Source of the DNA: Closterium sp. Naga37s-1
Taxonomy: Eukaryota > Streptophyta > Zygnematophyceae > Desmidiales > Closteriaceae
Direction of reading: 5' to 3'
Assembly: GCA_947471745.1 (NCBI GenBank)
Contig: CANJKZ010000409.1
Location: 124,001-188,000 of the forward strand
DNA: 64,000 nucleotides
Under the pieces are notes generated by a model, which worked only from the letters and a program-made list of their open reading frames with translations, was not told the DNA's origin and ran no database searches. Both the position numbers and the translations under genes were made by a program. Of the stretch, positions 23,301 to 34,900 are shown in pieces. Every line of letters begins with the position of its first letter. Within the stretch, counting starts at the first letter, position 1.

Positions 23301-26300
23301 ACCCCTGCCATCACCTACGTCACCGTGGCGAAAAACACGCGCTTGCGCGCAAGCACGCAAGGCATCGTTGTGCTCAAGGCTCGAGGGAGCAGGACACACA
23401 TCACGCTGAACGACGTGCTAATCGTGCAGAATCTGCGCTTCAATCTCCTCTCGGCGGCGCAACTCATGGACTGCGGAGTCGACCTCAGCACCGACCCCGG
23501 GACGCGTGACATCCTGCTTCACTACACGATGTCAAACAACACCCGCAAGCAGATCGGAAGAGCGCACTCAGAGAACGGAGTCTACGTTCTCGACTTCGAT
23601 ATTCCTGACTGTAGCGGCGATTCACAGGAGCTTATCAATCTCGTCCCCCTGCGCTTCGAGCACATTCATCACCGCGACTGGAAGCACCCAGATGGAAGAC
23701 CGTGGGTGCCGCATCATCCACATCCGCGTGAGCTGGCGCTGCATGATCCCGATCCCGACGGCATCTGCAGAGACTGCCGTACGCCCACCTCCTCGACGAG
23801 CGCGATTGCCGTCCGTGGACTCGCCGCCATCGCAGAAGCAGAGCGAGAAGCACCGCCTGAGGAAGGATTATCTCAACTGGAGTTAGAGACCGCCACGCGG
23901 GTCGTCTTCGGAACGCCGGAACATCCCCTCCCCGGACCCGCATCACAACATCTGCGGGGCATGCTGCGCGGCGTCGGCGTCGGCACCTTCGACGCAGACA
24001 GATTCCCGCAACCCTACACAAAGGACAAGTTCATGGAGATTTACCCCCACTGGCGCGATCCCACGGAGAAACTCACCGTCGCGGAAGAAGAAGAATTGGC
24101 GCGTCGCGAAGCGGAAGAGCTTCGCCAACGGAGTCTTGCGGAATCACGCGGAACGTTCGCCTCGAGCGGATGGGGCGAAGAGGAGAGTGCCTCCAATGAA
24201 GGGGGGTGGGGAAGCACCGGCGGATGGGGCACAAGCGACACTGGCGGTTGTGGAGCAGCAACTGGCGGAAACACTGGTGGGTGGGGTGCCGCATCTGGCG
24301 GCGAGACAAGCGGCTGGGGCACCTCTGGCGAAGGCTGGGGAGCTTCCCGCGAGGACCAAAGGGGGGAAGAAGAAGCAGAAGAAGAAGCTGAACCTGCTAT
24401 TGTTCCTCTTGGTCGCCCTCCGCGCCGCTCCGCACCTGCACTTCCTCCACCTGACATCCAGCCGCAGCGCGACCCCTAGGACACCATCGACTGGGGCAAT
24501 GAACCCACTACTCCGCGGCGTACTGTTTTCGGGCTTGCTCCCGAACCGCGCAAGCCAACATTTGTCCTTGGAATCATCACTGGGACGAATATCCCTTACT
24601 CCGTCATTCGCGACAGAGAGTTCCTTGCGCTGATGCTGACCACAGGAAATGACGATGAAGAAGAAGAAGCAGCAGCGGAACCTGCCCCAGTACCTGATGA
24701 AGACCCCGAAGCAGCACGCGCGCGCTATATGCGCACCTCCGGATTCCGCGCCGACGATGCGCTTTGGCATCAGCGCCTCGGCCACCCCTCGCGCGTCACG
24801 CTGAAGAATTGCATCGAAGCTGGCGTAATTGCACCTGGCGCACTCCTACGCCCTGATGGCACCGAAGTGAGAGGCGCAACACATCCGCGCACCTGCACCG
24901 TCTGCCCCGAGTCTGCGCTGAGCCACCAGCCTTTCCCCCTGCTCGAACCTGGAACCAACCGCTACACTAAGCTGGAAAAGGTGTACAGCGACTTCCTCAA
25001 TGTGGGGCATTGCAGAATTGAGGACGAGCTGTATACGCTCACCTTCGTCGACGCTGGAACGCGGTACATGTGGGTCGTGAATGTGGAGGCACGCAGCAGA
25101 GCGTACGAGGTGTTTCGTCTCTGGCTGGCACACGCACAGCGGCAGTCTGGGGAGAAACGGAAGATCTGGCAATCTGACGGCGCGGCGGAGTTCAGGAGCA
25201 AGGATCTACAGCATTATCTCGCACAGAAGGGGATCGAGCACCATATTTCCCTCCCCTACGCGCACCACCAGCAGGGTGTAGCTGAGCGCACGAATCGCAC
25301 CCTCATGACGAAGGTGCGGGCGTTGATGAAGCTGTCGAAACTTCCGCCGATCTACTGGACCTACGCGATGCACCACGCCGTGCGGGTGCACAACCTACTG
25401 TCAAGCACCGCTATCACCAGCAACCTCTCCCCACATGTGAAGTGGATAGGGACCAAGGGCGACACCTCAATGCTCCGTGTGTGGGGGTGCATGGTGCAGT
25501 ATCGCCCGCCAACGTCAACCATTGGCAAGTTCAGGAGCCGCGCGCGCTGGGGAATCCACCTCGGCATCAGCCACGAGTACAAAGCGTGGCTCATCTTGGA
25601 CCTTATGAGTCAAAAGGTTAAGAACGCGCGCGACGTTATCTTCTACGAGCGCCTCTTCCTCCAGTAGTTCCGCGAAGACGAGCAGGCGAACGCGAATCGC
25701 GTCTACGCCAATGACAGGCACAGCTATGCCACACCAGAGGATGAAGCTGCAGCAGCCATTATGGAGCAAGACACTAGAGGCGAGTTCACGAGAGGCGATC
25801 GTCGCGACGACGACGACGACGATTCATCCGCAGGAGGAGCGGGCGCAACAGGAGGAAGCGGAAGCGGCGGAGGCGCAGCACCACCAGCCCCACCTGAGCC
25901 GGAGAGCGACAACGACGACGTGCAGGAAGTCATTCCGCAGCGTCGCCACGACAGCACCATCACTGGAATGCAGCTTCTCGGACTCCACACCGCCATCTCA
26001 ACAGCGCGGCGCATCATCGAGCCGAAGAACCCGCGCCAAGCCCTCACGGGACCCCACAGCAAGGAGTGGCGCGAGGCGATGAACGCAGAGATCAGAGCAC
26101 TCGAGTCACGCAACACCTGGGTGCTCGTCGATCGAGCGGCAATAAAGGGGAGGAAGATTCTCTCCGGGAAACGGGTCTTCCGCGTGAAGACCGCAGCTGA
26201 CGGCACGATCGAACGAATCAAGGCGCGCTGGGTAGTGCGAGGTTACGATCAAAGGCACGGCATTTACTTTGACCAGACATTCGCGCCGGTCAGCCGTCAT

Positions 26301-27587
26301 ACCTCCGTCAGAATTCTCCTCGCCATCGCTGCCACATGACACCTCCCACTCCGACAAATCGATGTGAATAACGCGTTCCTGTACGCGTTAGTAAATGTAG
26401 TGATCTATGTGGAGGAGCCGCACACATACGGCGAAGGGGATACACATGTCTGCCAGCTGCGAAAATCCCTAAACGGGATCAAACAGGCACCAAGGCTCTG
26501 GCAGCAGTACCTGCACAACATATTGCTTGAAATCGGGTTCAAGCAGCTGCCTCACGATCCAGGGATGTATCGCCGCGATTTCCGCGGCGAATACATCCTA
26601 CTCACGGTCTATGTTGACGACCTCCTCTACACAGAGTCAAGCAACGAGTTGCTCGAGCAATTCGAGAAAAACCACGCAGGGCGCGTCGACATCACCTGCA
26701 ACCATGACGTGAAGCAGTTCCTCGGGCTCAACATCTCCTACTCGCCGGAAGCCATTCATCTTTCAGCAGCCAAGTACGCAGAGGAACTTGGCAAGCGCTT
26801 CAACATCGCACCTGCATCGCTCTCCATCCCTTACCGCACTCCAGGACCCAACCACAAGCCTGACAACAAAGCCATGTCCCCTGTTGGGCTTCAGAATTAC
26901 CAGCAGCAGTTGGGATGCCTGCTCTTCGCCTCTGTTACCTGCAGGCCAGACCTCTCGTACATCACGAGTCAGCTGGCCCAGTACTCCCGCGAACCAACGG
27001 CTGAAAATCTCTCAGCTCTTCAGCGAGCACTTCAATTCTTCGTTTCCACGCCCAATGTTGGGCTCTGCTATTCCACCATCCCAACCGCATCCTTCAACCT
27101 CATTAGATACGTGGATGCTGACCATGCTGCTGATCCCGACAATCGACAGTCCTGGACGGGCTTCCTATTTCGCCTCAAACCCAGCGGTCCCATCTCCTGG
27201 AACTCGCAGAAGCAGGAGCTGGTTGCCCTGTCATCGGCAGAAGTAGAGTTCATCGCAGCAACGGCAGCCGTTCGCGAAGGTCTTTACCTTCAAAAACTAC
27301 TGCAGGAGGCGAAAATTCCAGTTTCGCCGAACTTCCGTCTGCACTGCGATAACCAGAGCGCGATCGGGATCGCGAACAAACCTGGCTTCGTCAACCGAAC
27401 CAAACACATCGCGCTGCGATACTTCTTCGTCAAGGATGAAGTTGACAAGGGCAAGGTTGACCTAACCTACTGCCCGACGAGTGACATGGCAGCAGATTTC
27501 CTCACGAAGAAACCGCCGCGTCAGCAGTATCAGCACTGCTCCGAACTCAGCGGAGTAGTCAAGCGGGTCAAGACCTGCTACGGCTAG
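23301..27587 (+). pseudogene. R2 pol pseudogene (integrase, RT, RNase H)
   Basis: A single frame from about 23325 to 27587 interrupted by TAG at 24477-24479, TAG at 25665-25667 and TGA at 26337-26339. The order is the protease tail (IVQNLRFNLLSAAQLMDCG), an acidic then Gly/Trp-rich spacer (about 24160-24360), and LWHQRLGHPS near 24763. The integrase follows with FVDAGTRYMWVV, IWQSDGAAEF and HHQQGVAERTNR. An acidic linker precedes RT with YVDD at 26610-26621, and RNase H shows YVDADHAADP, SSAEVEF and HCDNQSA. It ends shortly before the purine tract at 27590-27600. The three nonsense codons make it inactive; the domain order is complete. Confidence 0.9.
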
Positions 27588-27600
27588 GAGTGAAGGGGGG

Positions 27601-27730
27601 TGTTACGAATAGTACTTATTGAAGCACCACTGTGCACTCCTTACCGCAGCAATCGAAACACGCACTACCGAGAATGAAGACGAAGGGACGGAAGTGATGC
27701 GAAGGGTCGTACGGTTACGGAGGCATCTGG
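27601..27730 (+). repeat. R2 3' LTR, first part (interrupted by R5)
   Basis: Begins TGTTACGAATAG directly after the purine tract. It breaks at TCTGG (27726-27730), the target duplication of R5, exactly 130 bases into the LTR. Confidence 0.93.
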
Positions 27731-27863
27731 TGTCAGAACATTATAGCTTATGCTGTTGTGTAGGCTATAGTGGGGTATCCCATAGGGGGTACAACCAATT
27801 AGGGTTTCATATTTGTACTCACTTCATTTTCATAGTTCACTCATTCTCGTTCTCATTATCACA
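27731..27863 (+). repeat. R5 5' LTR with telobox
   Basis: Runs from TGTCAGAACATT to CATTATCACA. It carries TAGGGTTT at 27800-27807 and the TAGTGGGGTA block typical of the short LTRs. Transcription should start within it, but I see no certain TATA box in so short a sequence. Confidence 0.94.
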
Positions 27864-27875
27864 TGGAATCAGAGC

Positions 27876-28937
27876 AGGTCCCCTCCTAGGGACTGTTCCT
27901 TGGGCCCACCGAAGCGCGCCTCGAGTCGCGCCTGCCCTTTTTTTTTTTTAGCGGCCCGTCGCGCCGCCCTTACGGTCGCGTCGAGCCGCCCTAGCGGCTG
28001 CGGCGCGCCGCCCTTTTCCCGGCCCGTCGCCGCCCTTACCCGCGGCTTTGCGCCGCCCTCACCGGCGGCTTCGCGCCGCCCCTACCTGCGGCTTCGCGCC
28101 GCCCAGGCCCGTCGCCGCCCTTCCCGCGGCTTCGCGCCGCCTCTACCTGCAGCTTCGAGCCGCCCCGGCCCGTCGCCGCCCTTACCTGCGGCTTCGCGCC
28201 GCCTACGGCCCGTCGCCGCCCTTTTCTGCGGCCCCGCCGCCTCTCTCGTTGCGGCCCCGCCGCCCGTCTTCGCGGCCCCGCCGCCATCTCTCGCTGCGGC
28301 CCCGCCGCCACTCACTGCGGCCCCGCCACCCGTCTCAGCGGCCCCGCCGCCCATCTTCGCGGCCCCGCCGCCTCTCTCGCTGCGGCCCCGCCGCCTCTCA
28401 CTGCGGCCCCGCCGCCCTACTCAGCGGCCCCGCCGCCCGACTTCGCGGCCCCCCCGCTTCTCTCGCTGCGGCCCCGCCGCCTCTCTCGTTGCGGCCCCGC
28501 CGCCCTTCACTGCGGCCCCGCCGCTTCTCTGCAGCGGCCCCGCCGCCCGTCTTCGCGGCCCCGCCGCCTCACTACCCAGCGGCCCCGCCGTCCTTCTGCA
28601 GCGGCCCCGCCACTCCTCTACAGCGGCCCCGCCGCCCTACGTCAGCGGCCCAGCCGAGCCGCCCAGCAGCAGAGCAGCCGAGCCGCCCCGCCGCCGAGCC
28701 GCGCTGCAGCCGAGCCGCCCGGCCGCCCACCAGCCGAGCCGCCGTGCAGCCGACCGCCCAGCCGCCGAGCCGCCCAGCTGCCGAGCCGCCCAGCCGCCGA
28801 GCCGCCCAGCCGCCGAGCCGCCCAGCGGCCGAGCCGCCCTGCAGCCGAGCCGCCCGAGCAGCCCTGTCCGGTGAGCACAGACCCTCTGTCACTGCGTGCT
28901 CTTCCCCTACTCCTTGCACTGCTGGTCTACTGCTGTC
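27876..28937 (+). repeat. R5 leader: GC-rich tandem repeats
   Basis: About 1.06 kb between the primer binding site and gag. From 28030 to 28640 it consists of degenerate units of GCGGCCCCGCCGCC alternating with CTCTCACT-type inserts. From 28650 to 28860 it consists of GAGCCGCCCAGCCGCC units. A 9-10 base T run lies at about 27940-27950. Stop-free frames are a by-product of the repeat. Confidence 0.75.
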
Positions 28938-31900
28938 ATGGCTACCCCTAGTGTCCTCACTTTTGACGCTGAGGGTCGGGCCATTGACTTTGAGGTCTGG
29001 GTAGATGACCTACAGCTGTTCTTACAGTGCGATAGGGCGGACGGCCTCTCTCTCTTTGACCTCACCTCTGGCGCTTCCCCTGCCCCTGCTGCTGATGCTG
29101 ACGCCACTGTTCGCTCCCAGTGGGCCACGCGCGATGCTGCTGCACGTCTTGCTGTGCGTCGCCACCTCCCTACCTCCGAGCGTGCGCACTTTAGTCAGTA
29201 CAAGAGTGCTCAGACCTTGTACGCCGCTGTAGTCGCGCGCTACTCCTCCCCTTCCACTGCTGCACTGAGCCGTCTCATGTTGCCGTACCTCTTCCCTGAC
29301 CTTGCTTCTTTTCCCACCGTTGCTGACCTCATTACGCACCTCCGCACTAGTGACACTCGCTACCGCGCTGCACTTCCTGCTGACTTCTGCACCGCGAACC
29401 CCCCCCCCATGTACATCACTCTGTACTTCCTAGTCACTCGCCTCCCTGACTCCCTTCGAGTAGTCAGGGACCACTTTCTCTCAGTCTGTCCCACCACACT
29501 CACTGTAGACCTCCTCGAGAAGGCCCTCCTCGCGATAGAAAAGAGCATAGTCGCTGTAGGAGCCTCTCGAGGTGACCCGCGCACCCCCATCTTTGAGGGG
29601 TGTTCTCCCTCCCCCCTGCTGCCCTCTGTTGCCTCTGCTGCTTCGGCCGACCTCCTTGGTCTTGAGTCGGTCGGTGCGGCGTCTGCCCCTAGCGGGAGAC
29701 GCCGCCCTGGCAAGGGCAAGGGGGGCAAGGGAGCTGGAGGAGCGGGCGGTGGAGGTGGAGGTGGAGGCAGTGGGGGGAGTGGGGGTAGCGGTGGAGGTGG
29801 AGGTGGGGGTGGGGGGTTCGGTGGCGGCAGTGGAGGCGGAGGCCGCGGCGGCGGTGGCGGTGGTAGCGGACGTGGCGGAGGAGGCGGCGGTGGAGGAGGC
29901 GGTGGAGGCGGCGGCGGCAGTGGAGGCAGCGGAGGCGGTGGAGGCGGTGGGGGTGGCGGTGGAGCTGGTCGCGGGTCTTTGCAGAGGAGTGGCTCCGGTG
30001 GTGGCTCGCGCCAGCAGCAGCAGCGTGGTCGTGCGACCCTGTCCCCTCAGCAGCTCCGTGAGTGGTACACTGCACGCCAGCGGGGTGGGGGTTTTGGTCC
30101 GTGTACCTACGTCCTGCGCACCGGCGACCGTGCGGGTGAGCAGTGTGGGGGTGCGCACCCCACTCCGCGCTGCTTTGGCCGCCTGACGGACGCATGGCGT
30201 CACCAGTTCCCAGAGGCCTCCGAGATCCCTCGCTGGGACGAGCTGTCTAGGGCGGGGGTTGCCATCTTTGATCTGGACTTTGATGCTATTCTCTCTGCCA
30301 TGTATGCTGTGTCTATTAGTGATGAGGGTGACTGTTACCGGTGTTTCCAGCCCGATCCGGGCATTGAGACTGCTGCTCTAGGTACTGGTGAGGCTGCTGC
30401 CCTAGGTGCCTACGACGCTGCTGCTCTAGGTGCTGGTGTGTCTGCGTCCTCAGGTACTGGTGAGTCTGCTCTCTCAGGTACCGCGTCGGCTTCGGCCTCC
30501 CTCACCTTCACTCTTGACTCTGGGGCGTCTCGCTCCTTCTTTCGGGACCGCACCACACTCACGCCGCTTAGTCGGCCGGTTGCGGTGTCTCTGGCTGACC
30601 CCTCTGGGGGTCCGGTCCTGTCTCGTTTCTCCACAGTCCTCCCGTGTCCGGCGGCTCCCTCTGGCACCCTGTCTGGTCTCTACCTCCCCTCGTTCTCGAC
30701 AAACCTGGTGAGTGGTGCTGACCTACAGGATGCGGGTGTCCACCAGTTCACTCCTGCACGTCAGCGAGTGACCCACTGTACAGAGGCTGGCACAGGCCGA
30801 CACCTGGCTACGTTCACCCGTCAGCCGGGGTCGAGCCTGTACACTCTGACCACAGCGTCTCCTCCAGTTGCTGAGTCTGGTAGGGTAGTTACGTCGGGTC
30901 AGGTGTTTGCTGCGGCGTCCAGGTCTGGTCCTGAGTCTGCCCCCTGTTCGTGTCGTCTCCTGTCTCACGAGACTCTCCTCTGGCACCACCGCCTTGGCCA
31001 CCCCTCTCTGCTTCGGCTCAGAGGTATGGCCTCCCGTCTTCTTGTGTCCGGTCTCCCCCGGTCCCTCCCTCCCCTTCCTCAGGGCCCTGGCCCTGCCTGT
31101 GTCCCCTGTGTCGAGGGGCGCCAGCGTGCTGCCCCTCACTCCTCCCAGTTTCCTTCGACAGAGGCCCCGTTGCAGACACTTCACATGGACGTGTGGGGCC
31201 CAGCCCGCGTCCGTGGACAGGGTCACGAGCGCTACTTCCTGCTCGTTGTTGACGACTACTCGCGTTACACCACAGTCTTCCCCTTGCGCAGCAAGGGTGA
31301 TGTCACTGAGGTGCTGATCGACTGGATCCGCGCAGCTCGTCTCCAGCTCAGGCAGAGCTTCGGCTCGGACTTTCCTGTTCTGCGTCTGCACTCGGACAGA
31401 GGCGGAGAGTTCTCCTCTGGCCTTCTGCGTGCCTACTGTCGTGCACGGGGCATCCGTCAGACCTTCACGCTTCCGGACTCACCGCAGCAAAATGGGATTG
31501 CTGAGCGCCGCATTGGCATGGTCATGGACGTCGCTCGTACGTCTATGATGCATGCGGCTGCCCCCCATTTTCTGTGGCCGTTTGCGGTGAGGTACGCGGC
31601 GCATCAGATCAACCTCCACCCCAGGGTCTCCAGGCCGGAGACCTCCCCAGCCTTGCTGTGGACGGGGAAGGTTGGCGATGCGTCGGCGTTCCGGGTCTGG
31701 GGATCTCGGGCGTTTGTCCGCGACCTGTCTGCGGACAAACTATCCCCTCGTGCTGCTCCTTGCGTCTTCCTGGGGTTCCCCCCTGACGCGCCTGGGTGGC
31801 AGTTTTACCACCCCACCTCTCGCCGTGTTCTGTCCTCCCAGGACGTCACGTTTGACGAGTCGGTCCCCTACTACCGCCTCTTCCCCTACCGCACTCCGTC

Positions 31901-34900
31901 CCTCCCCCCACCCCCACTCTTCCTGGTACCAGGTCCCCCCCAGGTAGACCCCCTCCCCCCTCAGGGTCCTGCCCCTTCAGGTGTGTCCCAGGTAGACGCA
32001 GTCGAGCCTGTCGAGGTCACTGGTGACTCTGGTGCTGCTGAGGGTGCTGAGGCTGGGGGTGCTGTACCTGGGGGTGCGGAGCCTAGGGGTGCTGGGCCTG
32101 GGGGTGCTACGTCTGGGGGTGCTGAGCCTAGGGGTGCTGAGCCTAGGAGTGCTGAGCCTGGGGGTGCTGAGCCTCGGGGTGCTGAGCCTGGGGGTGCTGA
32201 GCCTGGGGGTGCTGAGCCTGGGGGTGCTGAGCCTAGGGGTGCTGAGCCTGGGGGTGCTGAGCCTAGGGGTGCTACGTCTGGGGGTGCTGAGCCTAGGGGT
32301 GCTACGCCTGGGGGTGCTGAGCCTGGAGGTGCTCCGCCTGGAGGTTCTCCGAGTGCTTCGTCTCGCCGGGAGCCACTTTCTCCACAGGAGCTGCGTGAGT
32401 GGTTTGCCCGGCGCTGGAGGCGTGCTGCTGGTGCTGGAGGTCCTTCGGCTGCTGAGGGTGCTGCGGTCGCGGGTCCCGGAGGTGCTCGTCCTGGGTGCAC
32501 TGGAGCTGGTGCTGCTGAGGGTGTTGGCGCTGAGACTACCGCTGGCAGTCCTACTGGGGGTGCTCCTGGTGCTGCTGGAGGTTCTGGAGCTACAGGTGGT
32601 GCTGCTGGAGCGGGTGCTCCTGCTGAGGGTTCAGGTGCTGTCCCTGCTGCTTCTAGCGTCGCCGCGCGGCCTCGACCGTACTTCGTTCCACTCCTGCAGC
32701 AGGTTCTTGGTCTTCCACCTTCTACTGGTCCTCCTCCTCCCTTAGAGTGTCCACAGCCTGTCTCGTCCCAGCTACAGTTGCAGCCTACCTCCCCTTTGCC
32801 TGCTCCTTCTCCCTACACTGGTCCTACTGGAGGTCTGGCTGAGCGTCGTGAGCCTGCGTCTCGCCCTGCGTCGCCTGTCCGTGCTGCTCGCACTAGTGGT
32901 CGCGGTTCGCGTCAGCGTCCTCCTCCTGTCCCTGGCACGCACCGGATGTCTCTACGTCCGTCCACTGCTCCTCTCCCTGCCCCTTTGCCTTCTCCTCCTG
33001 AGTCCTCTCTTCCTGCTCTTACCGACCCGGAGTCGGACTCTCTTCGTGCTGCCAGTCCTACTGTCACGCGTCTCCTTGCTACTGTTGTCACTGACCCTTC
33101 TTTCGAGTCTACTGCTGCGTCTGCTCTCGTTACTGAGCTCGTCGACTTTGCTGCTCGCTGTCGCTTAGACTACGCTGCTAGTCTTGTCGCTGAGTCTGAG
33201 TCTGTCTGTCCTCCGTCCGTCGGGGGTGAGTGTGCCCTTGGCACGGACGTCCTTGAGGACAGGCAGGAGGAGTTCCAGTGTCTGGCAGCTGCCTCACCTC
33301 ATCTCGTGTCCGTACTGCTTACCCCTGAGGGAGACCCGGATGCACTTGACATCCCGACTCCGCGCTCTTACGCGGAGGCGATAGAGGGTCCCTACTCCTC
33401 TCAGTGGCAGGCAGCTATGGATGCAGAGATGGCTTCCTGGAAGTCCACAGGCACCTACGTTGACGCTGTCCCCCCTCCTGGGGCGAACATCGTCAGTGGC
33501 ATGTGGATCTTCAGGGTGAAGCGGCCGCCGGGTTCTCCGCCTGTCTTCAAGGCGCGTTACGTGGCTCGTGGCTTCAGTCAGCGGCAGGGAGTTGACTACT
33601 TTCAGACCTTCTCCCCCACCCCGAAGATGACCACTCTTCGGGTACTGCTGCACGTTGCTGCTCACCGTGACTACGAGCTGCACTCTCTTGACTTCAGCAC
33701 AGCTTTCTTGCAGGGCAGCCTGCACGAGGAGATCTGGCTGCGTCGCCCACCTGGCTTCACTGGGTCTTTCCCTCCTGGTACCCAGTGGAGTCTCCGGCGT
33801 CCAGTCTACGGTCTCCGCCAGGCGCCACGTGAGTGGCACGACACACTGAGGACTACGCTTGCGGCTCTTGGGTTTGCTCCTTCTACTGCCGACCCGTCGC
33901 TGTTTCTACGCACCGACACCTCTCTGCCGCCGTTCTACATCCTCGTGTACGTCGACGACTTGGTCTTTGCCACAGCTGACACTGCTGGACTCGCCTACGT
34001 GAAGTCCGAGCTGCAGAAGAGACACACGTGCACAGACCTGGGTGAACTGCGCAGCTACCTTGGCTTGCAGATCACCCGGGACAGAGCACGCCGCACCATT
34101 ACCCTGACTCAGTCACACATGGTGCAGCAGGTCCTTCAGCGCTTCGGCTTCACGTACTCCTCGCCTCAGGCCACTCCTCTGTCTACTCGCCACTCGCTCT
34201 CAGCTCTGCCTTCGGATGAGTCCGTAGAGTCGAGTGGCCCGTACCCAGAGCTTGTTGGCTGCCTCATGTACCTGATGACCTGCACACGACCTGACCTTGC
34301 ATACCCTCTTAGCATTCTTGCACGCTATGTTGCTCCTGGGAGACACAGACCAGAGCACATGGCTGCATCGAAGAGGGTGTTGCGCTACTTGTGCAGTACG
34401 TCGGGCATGGGGCTAGTGCTTGGAGGGCGGAGTCCAGTGGTCCTCACTGGGCACGCGGACGCTTCTTGGGCTGACGACCAGGCTACGCAGCGGTCGTCAC
34501 AGGGTTACACCTTCAGCCTTGGTTCCGGCTCTGTTTCGTGGCGGGCTACTCGCTCGTCTTCTGTTCTTGGCTCGAGTTGTGAGGCTGAGATCTACGCCGG
34601 GGCCATGGCTGCACAGGAGCTTCGCTGGCTCACCTACCTGCTGACCGACCTTGGAGAGCCGCCTCGTTCTCCTCCAGTCCTGTACGTAGACAACAAGGCC
34701 ATGCTGGCCTTGTGTCGAGAGCAGCGACTGGAGCACAGAACAAAGCACATTGCTCTCCGCTACTTCCTTGCTCGTGAGCTACAGCAACGTGGACAGTTGC
34801 GGCTTGCGTACGTGGCCTCTGAGGCCAACACTGCTGATGTCTTCACCAAGGCACTTCCGCCTTGTGATCATCAGCGCTTCTGCACTCAGCTGGGTCTTGT

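Noticed and set aside
27813..28874. Frames of over 300 codons in the R5 leader
   Set aside because: Same cause: GCGGCCCCGCCGCC-type repeats give Pro/Ala/Arg runs in more than one frame.
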